In this document: one piece after another, positions 16,693 through 25,072 of the stretch
Layout: each line of letters opens with the position of its first letter
Numbering within the stretch: position 1 is the first letter of the stretch
Assembly (NCBI GenBank): GCA_025350695.1
Contig: JANXXI010000286.1
Coordinates: 1-32,494 of the forward strand
DNA length: 32,494 nt
DNA from: Acidobacteriota bacterium
Lineage (GTDB): Bacteria > Acidobacteriota > Terriglobia > Bryobacterales > Bryobacteraceae
Direction of reading: 5' to 3'
Translations under genes and position numbers: made by a program
The notes under the pieces: model-generated
Told to the model about the DNA's origin: nothing
The model's database searches: none
Seen by the model: only the letters and a program-made list of their open reading frames with translations

Positions 16693-16926
16693 ATGAGACT
16701 ATCGATGCCAAAACCTAAGAGTTCCATGTCGGAGCAATTCGGCGAAGTGATGGGCCTTGCGGCGCTGCTGCCTATCTGCGTGGTCATTGGATACCTCATT
16801 GGGCAGTTCCTCGACGGCAAGTTCGGCACCACTTACTTGACCGTGGTTTTCCTGTTACTGGGTGCGGCGGCTGGGATTATTTCGCTGGTCCGGGAAATCC
16901 AAAAAAGCACGAAGAAGAATGGATAA
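16693..16926 (+). CDS. AtpI/AtpZ-like F0F1-ATPase accessory protein
   Basis: 77-aa protein with two membrane helices (VMGLAALLPICVVIGYLIGQFL and YLTVVFLLLGAAAGIISLV) joined by a short DGKFGTTY loop and ending in a basic tail. This is the layout of the ATPase gene-1 (AtpI/AtpZ) family, which assists assembly or ion supply of the F0 rotor. It is usually encoded next to the atp operon; here no other atp gene is in view. Starts at 16693, 16705 or 16726 are possible; none has a strong ribosome binding site. Confidence 0.75.
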   Translation: MRLSMPKPKSSMSEQFGEVMGLAALLPICVVIGYLIGQFLDGKFGTTYLTVVFLLLGAAAGIISLVREIQKSTKKNG

Positions 16927-16943
16927 GTTATTGTTCGGGGCCG

Positions 16944-17114
16944 TCAGTGGAACGAGCTTGCAACCACGGATTGATTGAGACCTTGCGCGCGGGCGTGACT
17001 GCTTAAGATCTGTTCCGCTCGTTTCTTCAGCGCGTAAGGAGAAGGAGCGCGGAACAACAGTTCCGGCCGTCCTGATTTGACTCCCGAAGCCGGTAGTTCG
17101 ATTGGGGCTGACAT
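16944..17114 (-). CDS. Possible small protein, 56 aa
   Basis: A short open frame (MSAPIELPASGVKSGRPELL at the start) runs on the minus strand, same direction as the accA cluster, about 100 bases behind the 97-aa gene. It has a basic helical middle (ALKKRAEQILSSHARAQ) and a short polar end, with AAGAG before the ATG. It is shorter than most annotated genes and I do not recognise it. It could be real or chance. Confidence 0.3.
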   Translation of the reverse strand: MSAPIELPASGVKSGRPELLFRAPSPYALKKRAEQILSSHARAQGLNQSVVASSFH

Positions 17115-17215
17115 CACACTCTTTAGATCATTCCCAATTCAGGACAGTTCTTTCCTATCGGCCTGCCATTTCCGTTTCGGCAAGCTGGAGGAGTCTCCAT
17201 TACTTCAACTGGAAC

Positions 17216-17509
17216 TTACTTCCCGTCCAGCCACTTCACACTTGTGGGGACAGATCGTCCGCACGCCATCGAATCCGTCATGCCGGACGAAATCTGGGCG
17301 CACGCGTTATCCGATGCTGTCCGCAACGCTGATTCTTTATCCGCACCCGATGCCGTGCGGCACGCGGATCGCCCCTCGTAAGCCATGCAAACTTCGACGC
17401 GATAGGCCGTCAGCCCCATGCTGGACCAAAAGACCAAGACAGCCAAACCTATGATGGTGGCCACGATCACAATCCCAGTCTTCGCGCTGATTCTATGTTG
17501 CGTGGCCAC
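17216..17509 (-). CDS. Small single-pass membrane protein, 97 aa
   Basis: The gene begins with GTG directly after the accA stop codon, with GAGG in the end of accA about 11 bases before, suggesting translational coupling. The product has one N-terminal membrane helix (GIVIVATIIGLAVLVFWSS) and a short exported or periplasmic domain with four cysteines (EVCMAYEG, SACRTAS, DNACAQ, SMACGRS) that could form disulfides. The alanine- and serine-rich part contains KESALRTASDNACAQISSG. Family is not recognised. Confidence 0.65.
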   Translation of the reverse strand: MATQHRISAKTGIVIVATIIGLAVLVFWSSMGLTAYRVEVCMAYEGRSACRTASGADKESALRTASDNACAQISSGMTDSMACGRSVPTSVKWLDGK

Positions 17510-18361
17510 TTAGCCGATTTCCTCAAAGAAGTTACCCATTTTGCGGAAACGTTCATAACGCTGGTCGATCAACTGCGACGGGGTCATGGCGTTGAGCTCG
17601 GCTAGCGACCTTTTAATCGCATCCCTCAGATACCTTGACGTTAGGTCGTAATCATTGTGCGCGCCACCGGGAGGTTCGGGAATAATACCGTCGATGAGAC
17701 CCAGCTCGAGCAGGTCCGGCGCGGTAAGCCGGAGTGCGGCGGCGGCCAGTTCGGCTTTGCCGGCATCGCGCCAAATGATGGCGGCGCAGCTTTCGGGGCT
17801 GATCACGCTATAGACCGTATTCTCCAACATGAAGACGCGATTGGCGACGCCGAGAGCGAGGGCTCCGCCACTGCCGCCTTCGCCGATAATGACGGAAATC
17901 ACGGGTACCGGCAGGCGGGCCATTTCACGTAGGTTGACGGCGATGGCTTCGGCTTGGCCGCGTTCTTCGGCATCCAGGCCGGGGTAGGCGCCAGGCGTGT
18001 CGAGCAGGCAGATGATGGGGCGCTTGAACTTTGCGGCAAGGTGCATCACGCGCATGGCTTTGCGATAGCCTTCGGGCTTGGGCATGCCGAAATTGCGGTG
18101 CACTTTTTGTTTGGTGTCGCGGCCCTTTTCCTGGCAAATGGCCATCACGGGTTGGCCATCGAGAAAGCCCATGCCGCAGATGATGGCCGGGTCGTCGCCA
18201 AAGAAACGGTCGCCATGGATTTCGCTGAAATCGGTGAAGAGGCGTTCGATGTGGTCGACAGCGTGGGGACGCTTGGCGTGGCGAGCCAACTGCACGCGCT
18301 CCCAAGCCGGGTCTTTGCGGGGCGGGCCGACTTCAAGCCCTAGAGGAAAATCTTCTTCCAT
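17510..18361 (-). CDS. accA: Acetyl-CoA carboxylase carboxyltransferase subunit alpha
   Basis: AccA pairs with AccD to move the carboxyl group from carboxybiotin to acetyl-CoA, giving malonyl-CoA, the first committed step of fatty-acid synthesis. The 283-aa product contains EIHGDRFFGDD, the NFGMPKPEGYRKA segment, DTPGAYPGLDAEERGQAEAIA and IGEGGSGGALA, all characteristic of AccA. Compared with the E. coli protein (about 319 aa) roughly 40 residues of the N-terminal helical extension are missing. A stop lies four codons upstream of the ATG at 18361, so no longer start exists in this frame. Only a few other bases separate it from the GTG start of the next gene. accD is not in the window. Confidence 0.95.
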   Translation of the reverse strand: MEEDFPLGLEVGPPRKDPAWERVQLARHAKRPHAVDHIERLFTDFSEIHGDRFFGDDPAIICGMGFLDGQPVMAICQEKGRDTKQKVHRNFGMPKPEGYRKAMRVMHLAAKFKRPIICLLDTPGAYPGLDAEERGQAEAIAVNLREMARLPVPVISVIIGEGGSGGALALGVANRVFMLENTVYSVISPESCAAIIWRDAGKAELAAAALRLTAPDLLELGLIDGIIPEPPGGAHNDYDLTSRYLRDAIKRSLAELNAMTPSQLIDQRYERFRKMGNFFEEIG

Positions 18362-18599
18362 TCGATCTATTTAGTTTAGCGTGGAATGTGGACGCAAGCC
18401 GGGGGGAGAACATCAGGCGAGACCATTGTTGATGTCAGACGAAGGCGCGTTCCCTCACGTGCGGGACGGAGCGGCCGTTGCCCTTAGCCATCAAGCCCGG
18501 CTTACTTCAGGCCTATCCGCACGTTTGAGGGGCCGGGAGCTTGCGTATGTCAGCCCTTCACAAAGTGTGCTCCTTATAACTCTGCTAACATAAACTTCC

Positions 18600-19088
18600 A
18601 TGACTAACAAAGAACTCTTCACAACCGACGAATGGGCTGCTCTACGCGACGCTCCTCACATGATCGCGATGGCTACTGGGGTGGCCGGTTCCAGCGGTAT
18701 GTTCGGTAGTATTGGTGAAATGTTCACTTCGGTGAAAGTGATCATGGAGGCAGCCGACTCGCCCAATCCTCTCATCAAACTTTTCGGGTCGCAGGAGGAG
18801 ATCAAGGCGGCGCAGGAATCGCTGAAAACCTTCGCCCACACGGCTGATCCTCAACACATGAAGGAAGATTTGCAGAGCACGGCTATCGCTCGGGCGCAAG
18901 CTGCGCTGGCGGCCCTCAATGCGAAAGCGCCTGGCGATGTCAATGATTACAAAACCTGGATTCGTTCGGTAGCGCAACGGGTTGCCGAATCGTCCAAAGA
19001 GGGCGGGTTCCTTGGCTTCGGCGGGGAACGGGTGAGCGAGAAAGAGCGCGAGTTTCTGGCTCGGCTTGACGGCGCGTTGGCATCCTAA
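18600..19088 (+). CDS. Conserved hypothetical protein, 162 aa
   Basis: A soluble, mostly helical protein without signal or membrane segments. It opens with LFTTDEWAALRDAPHMIAMA, followed by a Gly/Met-rich loop (GSSGMFGSIGEMF) and helices rich in Ala, Glu and Lys, and ends with a GGFLGFGGERVSEKEREFLARL segment. Similar E-W-x-x-L-x-x-A-P proteins occur in several phyla but have no function that I can name. It stands alone, divergent from accA across about 240 bases without another gene, and ends at a strong hairpin. No Shine-Dalgarno site is evident. Confidence 0.75.
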   Translation: MTNKELFTTDEWAALRDAPHMIAMATGVAGSSGMFGSIGEMFTSVKVIMEAADSPNPLIKLFGSQEEIKAAQESLKTFAHTADPQHMKEDLQSTAIARAQAALAALNAKAPGDVNDYKTWIRSVAQRVAESSKEGGFLGFGGERVSEKEREFLARLDGALAS

Positions 19089-19100
19089 GACTGAAAGAAA

Positions 19101-19129
19101 AATACGCCGGACTTAGCGTCCGGCGTATT
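19101..19129 (-). terminator. Strong Rho-independent terminator between convergent genes
   Basis: Perfect 12-base arms (AATACGCCGGAC, 19101-19112, and its complement, 19118-19129) enclose a five-base loop. Read on the minus strand the stem is followed by TTTCTTTC, so it mainly ends the TonB-dependent receptor transcript. On the plus strand the U-run is poor, though the hairpin may still help end the 162-aa gene. Confidence 0.88.
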
Positions 19130-19139
19130 CGATTCCACT

Positions 19140-22100
19140 TTAGAATACGATCTTCAGACCCAGCTGCACTTGCCTTGGACCGTTCTCCTGTCCTGTAACT
19201 ACACCGAAAGTTGCGCCGCCCAATGTTGTACCGGGCAAACCAAAAATAGGAGTGTTGGTCAGGTTGAAAGCTTCGGCGCGGAACTCTACTCGCACTTTCT
19301 CCATCGGGTGGAAATTCTTGAACAACGAGAAGTCCACGTTATGCGCAGCCGATTGCCGCACGGTATTCACGGTCCGGCCAAGATTGCCGAACGTGTAGGG
19401 CGCGGGTTGGGCGAAGGCCGCCGTGTTGAACCAGTGATCAATGTTCTGATCGGCAATGATGGGGCTAATGCCGGTGGCGTCTGGCCGCTGCGATCCGCCG
19501 AAGCAGAAGCAGTTGTTGTTGGCTACGCCGAAAGCAAACAAGGGCAGACCTTGCGACAAAGTAACAATGCTGTTCACCTGCCAGTTGCCCAGCACAGCGT
19601 TTGCAACCATGTTCATGTTGTTGGCCATCTTCTTGCCACGTCCGAAGGGTAGTTCGTAAGTAGTGTTAAGCGCCAAGCGATGCGGCTGGTCATAGGACGA
19701 AACCGCTTTTTCGCAAGAACGGCAATAGAAGGAGCGAATTTGATTGGATCCGTTCCACTGCCCGTCGGAAGCGTCGGTGAATGTTTTCGAGAACGTATAG
19801 GAAGCAAGGAAACTCATGCCCGCGTTAAAACGGCGTTCATAGCGCGTCTGCAGCGCATGGTAGTTGGAGTTCGCATAGCCGCCATTGGTTGCTGAAACGC
19901 CCGAATATTGCGGGTAGGGCTTCAACAGATTTCCACGTTGAATGGTTGGCGTACCCAAGCCGAAGCCGGCTGGGATGATGCCGAAGAAAGGATTCGGAAC
20001 TTGCGTCAACAACGCCGCTCCTTGCGATAAATAGGATGGATCGAGCTGGTTGAACTGGTACGTCTGCGATAACCTAGTGCCTTTGTTGCCGGCATAAGCA
20101 ATTTCCCAAACAGAGTTTCCGGGCAGCGCTCGTTGAATTGTGAAATTCCATTGCTGGTTGTACATGGGGCGCAAAGCGGGCTCCCATGCGCCAGACAGTC
20201 CTTGGCCTAGGGCGGCATTCGGACCGGCGCTAGCCCCAAGCGGCAATGTATAGCCCGAGGGGAAAGGATTTGTCCACGGATTGGAGGGCGTGATACCGTC
20301 TCCATCCTTGGTTGAAATCCAAGCGGTGCTCCCGGAGAAGGCGCCGCCGGTGTAACCGGAACTGGCCGCGTAAGAAGGTAGGCCGAAGAAGATACCGTAC
20401 CCGGTGCGAACCACAGTCTTTGCGTTCAACTGATAGGCAATGCCGAAGCGTGGATTCACTTCACCAAAATCGGTATTGCGCGCCCCGCGACGGCCCAGCG
20501 AACCGCCGGCGAATTGGGCAATTCCCTTCAGGTCAAGCTTCAAAGTATCGGCCAACGGATTCTTCGCCACTGGGTCAATGCCGGTAATGCGATTGAAGCG
20601 TTCGGTCACGCCACCCTCATAATCCCAACGGAAGCCAACGTTCACGGTTAGCTTGCTGTTCACCTTGAAATCGTCTTGCACATACCAGGCGAAATAGCGA
20701 TTAAAGTTGGCTGGGCGGATTTGATGCGTCACGCTGCCATTGCCGAAGCCAAGCAGGAACGAACCGAAACCTACGCCGCCAACGGCAGTGGGTGTGCGCG
20801 GATCGGGACCCTGCGTGTTAGCACGCGGGAAATCGAACGTACCGCTGGGGGTACCCAGTTGCCCGTAGTTCACGTAGTTGAAGCGCGCGTCAATTCCGAA
20901 CTTCAAGGAATGACGGCCCTGTACGCGCGAAAGCACGGCTACCAGGGTGTTCGAGGTGTCTCCCATGAAATAAATGTCGCCGCCGTTCGGTCCCAGTTGC
21001 GTGAAGTCCTGAACGGTAATTGTTGGGAACACTTGATGGTCGCTGATAGCGTCAATCGAAGATGGCAGGCCGAGCGACGCCACTTTGAAGCCGTTTTCGC
21101 GGCTGAATGTCGAGGACCAGGGCACCCGGTTTCCTGAAACTCTTCCAAAACCGTAGCGCAGATTCAGAACCATGGTTGAGCCGATATTTTCGGTGTAATC
21201 AACAGCGCCATTCTGCAAGCGCTGATTCATCGGATCGCAGCAGCCAGGGTCGGCTACATTGCCCCAGAAATTCGGTTTGGAGTAAACCGAATCCATGAAA
21301 GTGTAGCGGCCGAACATGCGGCGGCGTTCGCTGAAGTTGTGATCGATCTTCATTTCCAGTCGATCTTGCGGTTGTGGGTAGGCGTCTTGAAGGACAAGGT
21401 TGTTAGTGCGCGTGAAGGGCAGGCCGGGGGCGTTCGGCTGTGGGTAGTAAGTGAGGGACTTCGCCGCCACAGGGCTGATCATGCTGGCTGGAATCTTGTT
21501 ACCCGGAAAGACGTCGCGGATGAATGTGGCTCCATTGGCGCGTGTGGAAAACGGATCGAACACTTGCCGCATTTGGCCGGCGGCATTGAAAGTTTGCGAG
21601 AAGTCTCCGGCGCGTTCAAGAGCCGTTGGCACTGTGTGCTGGGCTAAGCTGGCTGCTTTAATGCGCTGGCCTTCGTAAACGCCGAAGATAAACGTTTTGT
21701 TGTGGCCGTTATAAACTTTCGGAATGTACACCGGACCGCCGAGCGAGAAGCCGAATTGATTCCGTTTGAAACTGGTGAGGGCGCGCCCCTGGCGGTTGGC
21801 GAAGAAATTGTTTGCGTCAAGCGCCGAGTTGCGTAGGAATTCAAACACGCTGCCGTGCACCGTGTTGGTTCCGCTCTTGGTTACTAGCGTCACGACGCCA
21901 CCGCCTGAACGGCCGTATTCCGCCGCGAAGGCATTGGTTTGGATGCGGAATTCCTGAATTCCTTCGACCGAGGGAATCGCGCTGACGGCGGGGATGTTGG
22001 TGATGTTATGAGACACGGTGGCCGACACGCCGTCCAAAATAATGTCGGACGTGGACTCTTGACCGCCGTTCACCACGAAGCGATTCGCGGTGAACGAGTC

Positions 22101-22610
22101 CGCCACGCCGCTGGTTTGGCGTACGAAAAATACGCCGGGCACAAGGGCGGTTAGCTGGTAGATGTTTCGGCCATTCAGTGGCAAATCCAGAATGCGTTTG
22201 TTCTCGACGAAACCACTAAGAGTGGACGTGGCCCCTTCAATGAGTTGCGCTTCACCGGTCACCTGCACTTGTTCGGACGTCTGCCCAATTTCTAACGGAA
22301 CGTTTACGGTGGCGCTTTGCTGCGTGGTCAACGGTAGGCCGTCCAACACAAAGCGGCGGAAGCCGGCGTGCTCTGCGCTGACCTTATAAGACCCCGGCGG
22401 AAGTTGAGAAACAACATAAAAGCCGGTGGAGTTGGAGGATGCCCGGAAGTTGGCATTCCTTGAAAGGTCGGTGACGGTGATGGAGGCGCCGACGACAACG
22501 GAGCCTGAGGAATCGGTGACCAAGCCGGAAATCGACCCGGTGAAACCTTGACTGTAGAGAGCGGCTGCGCCTAACGTGGCACAGAGCAGATAACGTGCTG
22601 GACGGGACAT
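19140..22610 (-). CDS. TonB-dependent receptor, Oar type, with carboxypeptidase-regulatory domain
   Basis: Outer-membrane active transporter of 1156 aa. The start at 22610 is chosen because it gives a clean signal peptide (MSRPARYLLCATLGAAALYSQG), has GAGGTG upstream, and because a promoter lies at 22655-22682, where the longer frame to 22682 would begin. Domains: carboxypeptidase-regulatory-like fold at about 23-110 (SISGLVTDSSGSVVVGASITV), plug with LNGRNIYQLTALVPG and AAEYGRSGGGVVTLVTKSGTN, then a large beta-barrel ending in the terminal Phe of VQLGLKIVF required for barrel insertion. This family is expanded in Acidobacteriota and likely imports oligosaccharides or other large substrates; the ligand is unknown. 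Confidence 0.93.
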   Translation of the reverse strand: MSRPARYLLCATLGAAALYSQGFTGSISGLVTDSSGSVVVGASITVTDLSRNANFRASSNSTGFYVVSQLPPGSYKVSAEHAGFRRFVLDGLPLTTQQSATVNVPLEIGQTSEQVQVTGEAQLIEGATSTLSGFVENKRILDLPLNGRNIYQLTALVPGVFFVRQTSGVADSFTANRFVVNGGQESTSDIILDGVSATVSHNITNIPAVSAIPSVEGIQEFRIQTNAFAAEYGRSGGGVVTLVTKSGTNTVHGSVFEFLRNSALDANNFFANRQGRALTSFKRNQFGFSLGGPVYIPKVYNGHNKTFIFGVYEGQRIKAASLAQHTVPTALERAGDFSQTFNAAGQMRQVFDPFSTRANGATFIRDVFPGNKIPASMISPVAAKSLTYYPQPNAPGLPFTRTNNLVLQDAYPQPQDRLEMKIDHNFSERRRMFGRYTFMDSVYSKPNFWGNVADPGCCDPMNQRLQNGAVDYTENIGSTMVLNLRYGFGRVSGNRVPWSSTFSRENGFKVASLGLPSSIDAISDHQVFPTITVQDFTQLGPNGGDIYFMGDTSNTLVAVLSRVQGRHSLKFGIDARFNYVNYGQLGTPSGTFDFPRANTQGPDPRTPTAVGGVGFGSFLLGFGNGSVTHQIRPANFNRYFAWYVQDDFKVNSKLTVNVGFRWDYEGGVTERFNRITGIDPVAKNPLADTLKLDLKGIAQFAGGSLGRRGARNTDFGEVNPRFGIAYQLNAKTVVRTGYGIFFGLPSYAASSGYTGGAFSGSTAWISTKDGDGITPSNPWTNPFPSGYTLPLGASAGPNAALGQGLSGAWEPALRPMYNQQWNFTIQRALPGNSVWEIAYAGNKGTRLSQTYQFNQLDPSYLSQGAALLTQVPNPFFGIIPAGFGLGTPTIQRGNLLKPYPQYSGVSATNGGYANSNYHALQTRYERRFNAGMSFLASYTFSKTFTDASDGQWNGSNQIRSFYCRSCEKAVSSYDQPHRLALNTTYELPFGRGKKMANNMNMVANAVLGNWQVNSIVTLSQGLPLFAFGVANNNCFCFGGSQRPDATGISPIIADQNIDHWFNTAAFAQPAPYTFGNLGRTVNTVRQSAAHNVDFSLFKNFHPMEKVRVEFRAEAFNLTNTPIFGLPGTTLGGATFGVVTGQENGPRQVQLGLKIVF

Positions 22611-22654
22611 GGAGAGCACCTCGCGAGTTAACGTTGAAACTGGAGCTCTACAGT

Positions 22655-22682
22655 CATATAACAACGGCTCCCCCGGAGTCAA
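22655..22682 (-). promoter_or_regulatory. Sigma-70-type promoter of the TonB-dependent receptor with overlapping inverted repeat
   Basis: On the minus strand TTGACT (22682-22677) and TATATG (22660-22655) are 16 bases apart, giving a predicted start near 22648 and a leader of about 38 bases. A 7-base inverted repeat AACGGCT/AGCCGTT (22663-22669 and 22682-22688) with a 12-base spacer overlaps the -35 box and could be an operator. Confidence 0.6.
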
Positions 22683-22842
22683 GCCGTTTCGGTTTCATCG
22701 CTTCCTAGATCACGAAAATATTTCACAACGCTGCGAACTGCTCACGTTCGCGGCGATCAAACCTGCGTTCCTGTTCGAGAAGTATTGAGTATCACTTTTG
22801 CCTAGGTCCTCTCCAGGTCGTTGAGCTCGCCGATGGGCTGGA

Positions 22843-23273
22843 TTACGCAATCATATTCTCGTGCAGGAACTCTTCTACTCGTTTGATCCTTTCCCCCGCG
22901 AAGAGAAACCAAATCACGCCTCGAACATGGTAGGCCCGTCCATCGACCTCTAAGCGCCCTGTCTCAGTAATTAACAAGGCGATCGAACGCCATGGCAAAT
23001 CATGGACTCGGTAGACGTCTTCTGCGCCTCCACTTTGCCAAAATTTTGCTCCAAGGCTTGCAGCACCCTGGGCCTTCCTCGCCACGCGCCGTCCATCCCT
23101 GGAAACCCGTGAATGTGCAACTCGATGTCCTCGGTAAAGTGACTTGGCAACTCCGCAAAGTTGTTTGAACCAATAGCGGATAACACCTTAGTCAGCACAG
23201 CCGCCATTGGCCCGTCATGAGTCGTCTCTGCTTCTAAAGCAGAAGTATCGGCTTTGAAATCCCGGTCAGACAT
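22843..23273 (-). pseudogene. SnoaL/NTF2-like protein gene split by a frameshift
   Basis: Two overlapping minus-strand frames form one NTF2-like (SnoaL) protein. The N-terminal piece from 23273 has LTKVLSAIGSNNFAELPSHF and GFPGMDGAWRGRPRVLQALE, the usual family opening, and ends in an out-of-frame stop after MICHGVRSPC. The C-terminal frame continues with SIALLITETGRLEVDGRAYH and FAGERIKRVEEFLHENMIA, the usual last strands. The switch lies near 22985-23000. Members of the family bind small hydrophobic ligands or act as isomerases or cyclases. It could be a true pseudogene or a one-base sequencing error. Confidence 0.7.
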
Positions 23274-23555
23274 GTTCTTCCATGATCTCCGTCGTACGAG
23301 TAAACTTAATGGCCCTAACTATCGGGAAGACTACTGGTAGACGTACTTCTTATCATCGCTGCTCACGTGGTGCGTCATGAAATTCTTCGCCTTCAAATCC
23401 ATTTACCGCGTCAAATTAAGCAACTCCACATTTGAACGCCGAATCAAACCCACTGGCCACGCCACCGCCAATCATCGATTTTTCGTACGTTGCTGCGAAC
23501 TCCTCACCTTCGGCCGGTGGGCTCGGTCATGGCAACAGCGGGAGCCAGGTGTTAT
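23274..23555. other. Short gene-free stretch
   Basis: No gene is supported. Open frames here on the plus strand are antisense to, or extend from, the DUF1080 gene. No terminator hairpin with a U-run was found behind DUF1080. Confidence 0.4.
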
Positions 23556-24326
23556 TTACAAATTCTTCAGCCGCCAATTCCGGTACCGCACCTGCATCGG
23601 GGGGCCCACGTGCACTTGCACGCCGATCAGCCCCTTCATCATTCGGCCCTGCGGATCATCGTCAATAACAACGGCCATCGCGTACCCGTTGATCTGGTGC
23701 ATCAGGACATTACCCCGCGCGATGATATGCACTGCATTCCAATCGTCGCGGACGATCTTCGCAAGATCCTTCATGTCGCCAGTGCTGGACAAGATAACCG
23801 GCTTCTGCTTACCGGTGATCCGCGTCACCGATCCGCGTTCAGCCAGAAACAAGCGGCCTTTCTCTTCGTAATTATTGCCCGTATAGCGACGCGCCCCATC
23901 GATGTCGCATTGATAACCGCGCATGGCGAAGCGGTTGGTTGGCGTAACCTTGTCCGGCACAACCACGCTGCGATAGTTGATGCCGCTGTTGCCCTGGGCG
24001 GTAATCTTGAAGTCGACCTTCAGCTCAAAATCGGCCGGCTCACCGCCACGCCAAATAATGAAGGTATTGCTTTTGATGACGGTCTCAGGCGTGATCTCGC
24101 CCACCATCTCGCCGCCTTCCACGCGCCAATATTTCGGATCGCCTTCCCAACCCTTAAGTGTCTTGCCATCGAAAATGCTTTCGAAGCCAGGCTCTTCACC
24201 GGTCAGCGGCTCAGGCCGATCGCTCTGTTTGGGAACGTAAGGCGTGCTTTGTTGGGCGTTCAGCTGCAATGCAACCGAGCCGGCTGCAAGAGCGCTCAAG
24301 AACTGTCGTCGGGCTGTTTTCGGCAT
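23556..24326 (-). CDS. Secreted DUF1080 (3-keto-disaccharide hydrolase-like) protein
   Basis: 256-aa protein with a Tat-like or Sec signal ([23 protein letters not shown] at 6-7). The DUF1080 jelly-roll fold begins at about residue 48 with [20 protein letters not shown] and continues with [31 protein letters not shown] and NSGINYRS, all family hallmarks, ending with [25 protein letters not shown]. Family members include hydrolases of 3-keto-glycosides and laminarinase-like lectins. It belongs with the glycan-degradation theme of the window. It is encoded alone on the minus strand; the gene behind it is the frameshifted SnoaL gene. Confidence 0.9.
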   Translation of the reverse strand: MPKTARRQFLSALAAGSVALQLNAQQSTPYVPKQSDRPEPLTGEEPGFESIFDGKTLKGWEGDPKYWRVEGGEMVGEITPETVIKSNTFIIWRGGEPADFELKVDFKITAQGNSGINYRSVVVPDKVTPTNRFAMRGYQCDIDGARRYTGNNYEEKGRLFLAERGSVTRITGKQKPVILSSTGDMKDLAKIVRDDWNAVHIIARGNVLMHQINGYAMAVVIDDDPQGRMMKGLIGVQVHVGPPMQVRYRNWRLKNL

Positions 24327-24356
24327 GGTCTGTCTATTCTATCTCTGTTCGCGCAC

Positions 24357-24379
24357 AGTACTTTGACATATAGTACTTT
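24357..24379. repeat. Paired AGTACTTT direct repeat upstream of DUF1080 gene
   Basis: AGTACTTT is found at 24357-24364 and 24372-24379, with seven bases between. The core AGTACT is itself palindromic, so this may be a double operator about 30-50 bases before the DUF1080 start. Confidence 0.4.
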
Positions 24380-24489
24380 TGATTCGTGAGTCAACAGCAA
24401 AATTCTGATAAGGTCAATATTGAAAACGCGAGTCCGGTTCCTATCTATTTTCGTTTTGTTTCCTCTATGGGCGGTATCCCCAAGAGAGC

Positions 24490-24740
24490 CATTCTCTGAA
24501 CTCTTCTTGAATAGAACTTAGGTCAAGCTGGGGCCGAGGTCCAATTCGTGGCAAGGTCGCGAGGCGCCAATATCGCCTTCACTCAAGGCGGGCTGAAGTT
24601 TCAGTTGGCTGGTTTAGAAGGACCCTCGGCGCAGCTTCGCTTTCCAATCGGATGGAGAAGCTCTCTCGTCTGGCACTCGCACGGATCGCCAAACGGGCCG
24701 TCAAAGTTAACTCCGGGACGTGAAAAACCAAGGGATATTT
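24490..24740 (+). pseudogene. Remnant of an N-terminal part of an SBBP/beta-propeller repeat protein
   Basis: In one plus-strand frame the text reads PFSELFLE, a stop, then NLGQAGAEVQFVARSRG followed by ANIAFTQGGLKFQL. This resembles the conserved opening of acidobacterial SBBP-repeat surface proteins (F-E-x-N-x-GQ-x-x-x-x-VxF-x-ARG-x-G). The similarity stops after about 24740, and no propeller repeats follow. The call rests on family memory and not on an alignment. Confidence 0.4.
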
Positions 24741-25072
24741 TCTATCCCACACTAAAAATACCCATTAAAATGACGACCTGGTCTCTCAAGGTATGTTTTG
24801 TCTACACTTACCCTTGGTCGTAAAGTAGCCGCAGCCCGAGCAACCGTACGAGAAAAAGATTCTTGGATCGGCAAAACGAGATGGCTGCGTATTGGAACGC
24901 TTGAATGCATGAAACTGCGGGCGAACACCGGTGGTGTTGCGTCCAGAGGATCGCATTGGAACAGCTTGATATACAGGCTAAGTTTTGTACAGAATTGTTT
25001 ACGTAAAGCGATTGTGTCCTGATATCAAGGGGTTGGGGGAATTTGTTTTGTGGATTTGGAGGTCAAGGGTAT

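Larger units (their letters stand above)
24327..25072. other. Long intergenic region with a probable gene remnant
   Basis: About 750 bases. Just before the DUF1080 gene, AGTACTTT occurs at 24357-24364 and 24372-24379 (15-base period). A remnant of a propeller-repeat protein is read on the plus strand at about 24490-24740. The remaining part, 24740-25072, is AT-rich and shows no gene, promoter or hairpin that I can support. Confidence 0.5.

Noticed and set aside
24362-24380. TTGACA followed at once by TATAGT
   Set aside because: The boxes have no spacer, so they cannot form a promoter.
23490-24389. 299-codon plus-strand open frame
   Set aside because: It lies antisense to the DUF1080 gene, which has clear domain motifs and a signal peptide; the frame has the His/Arg/Ala-rich composition of a shadow.
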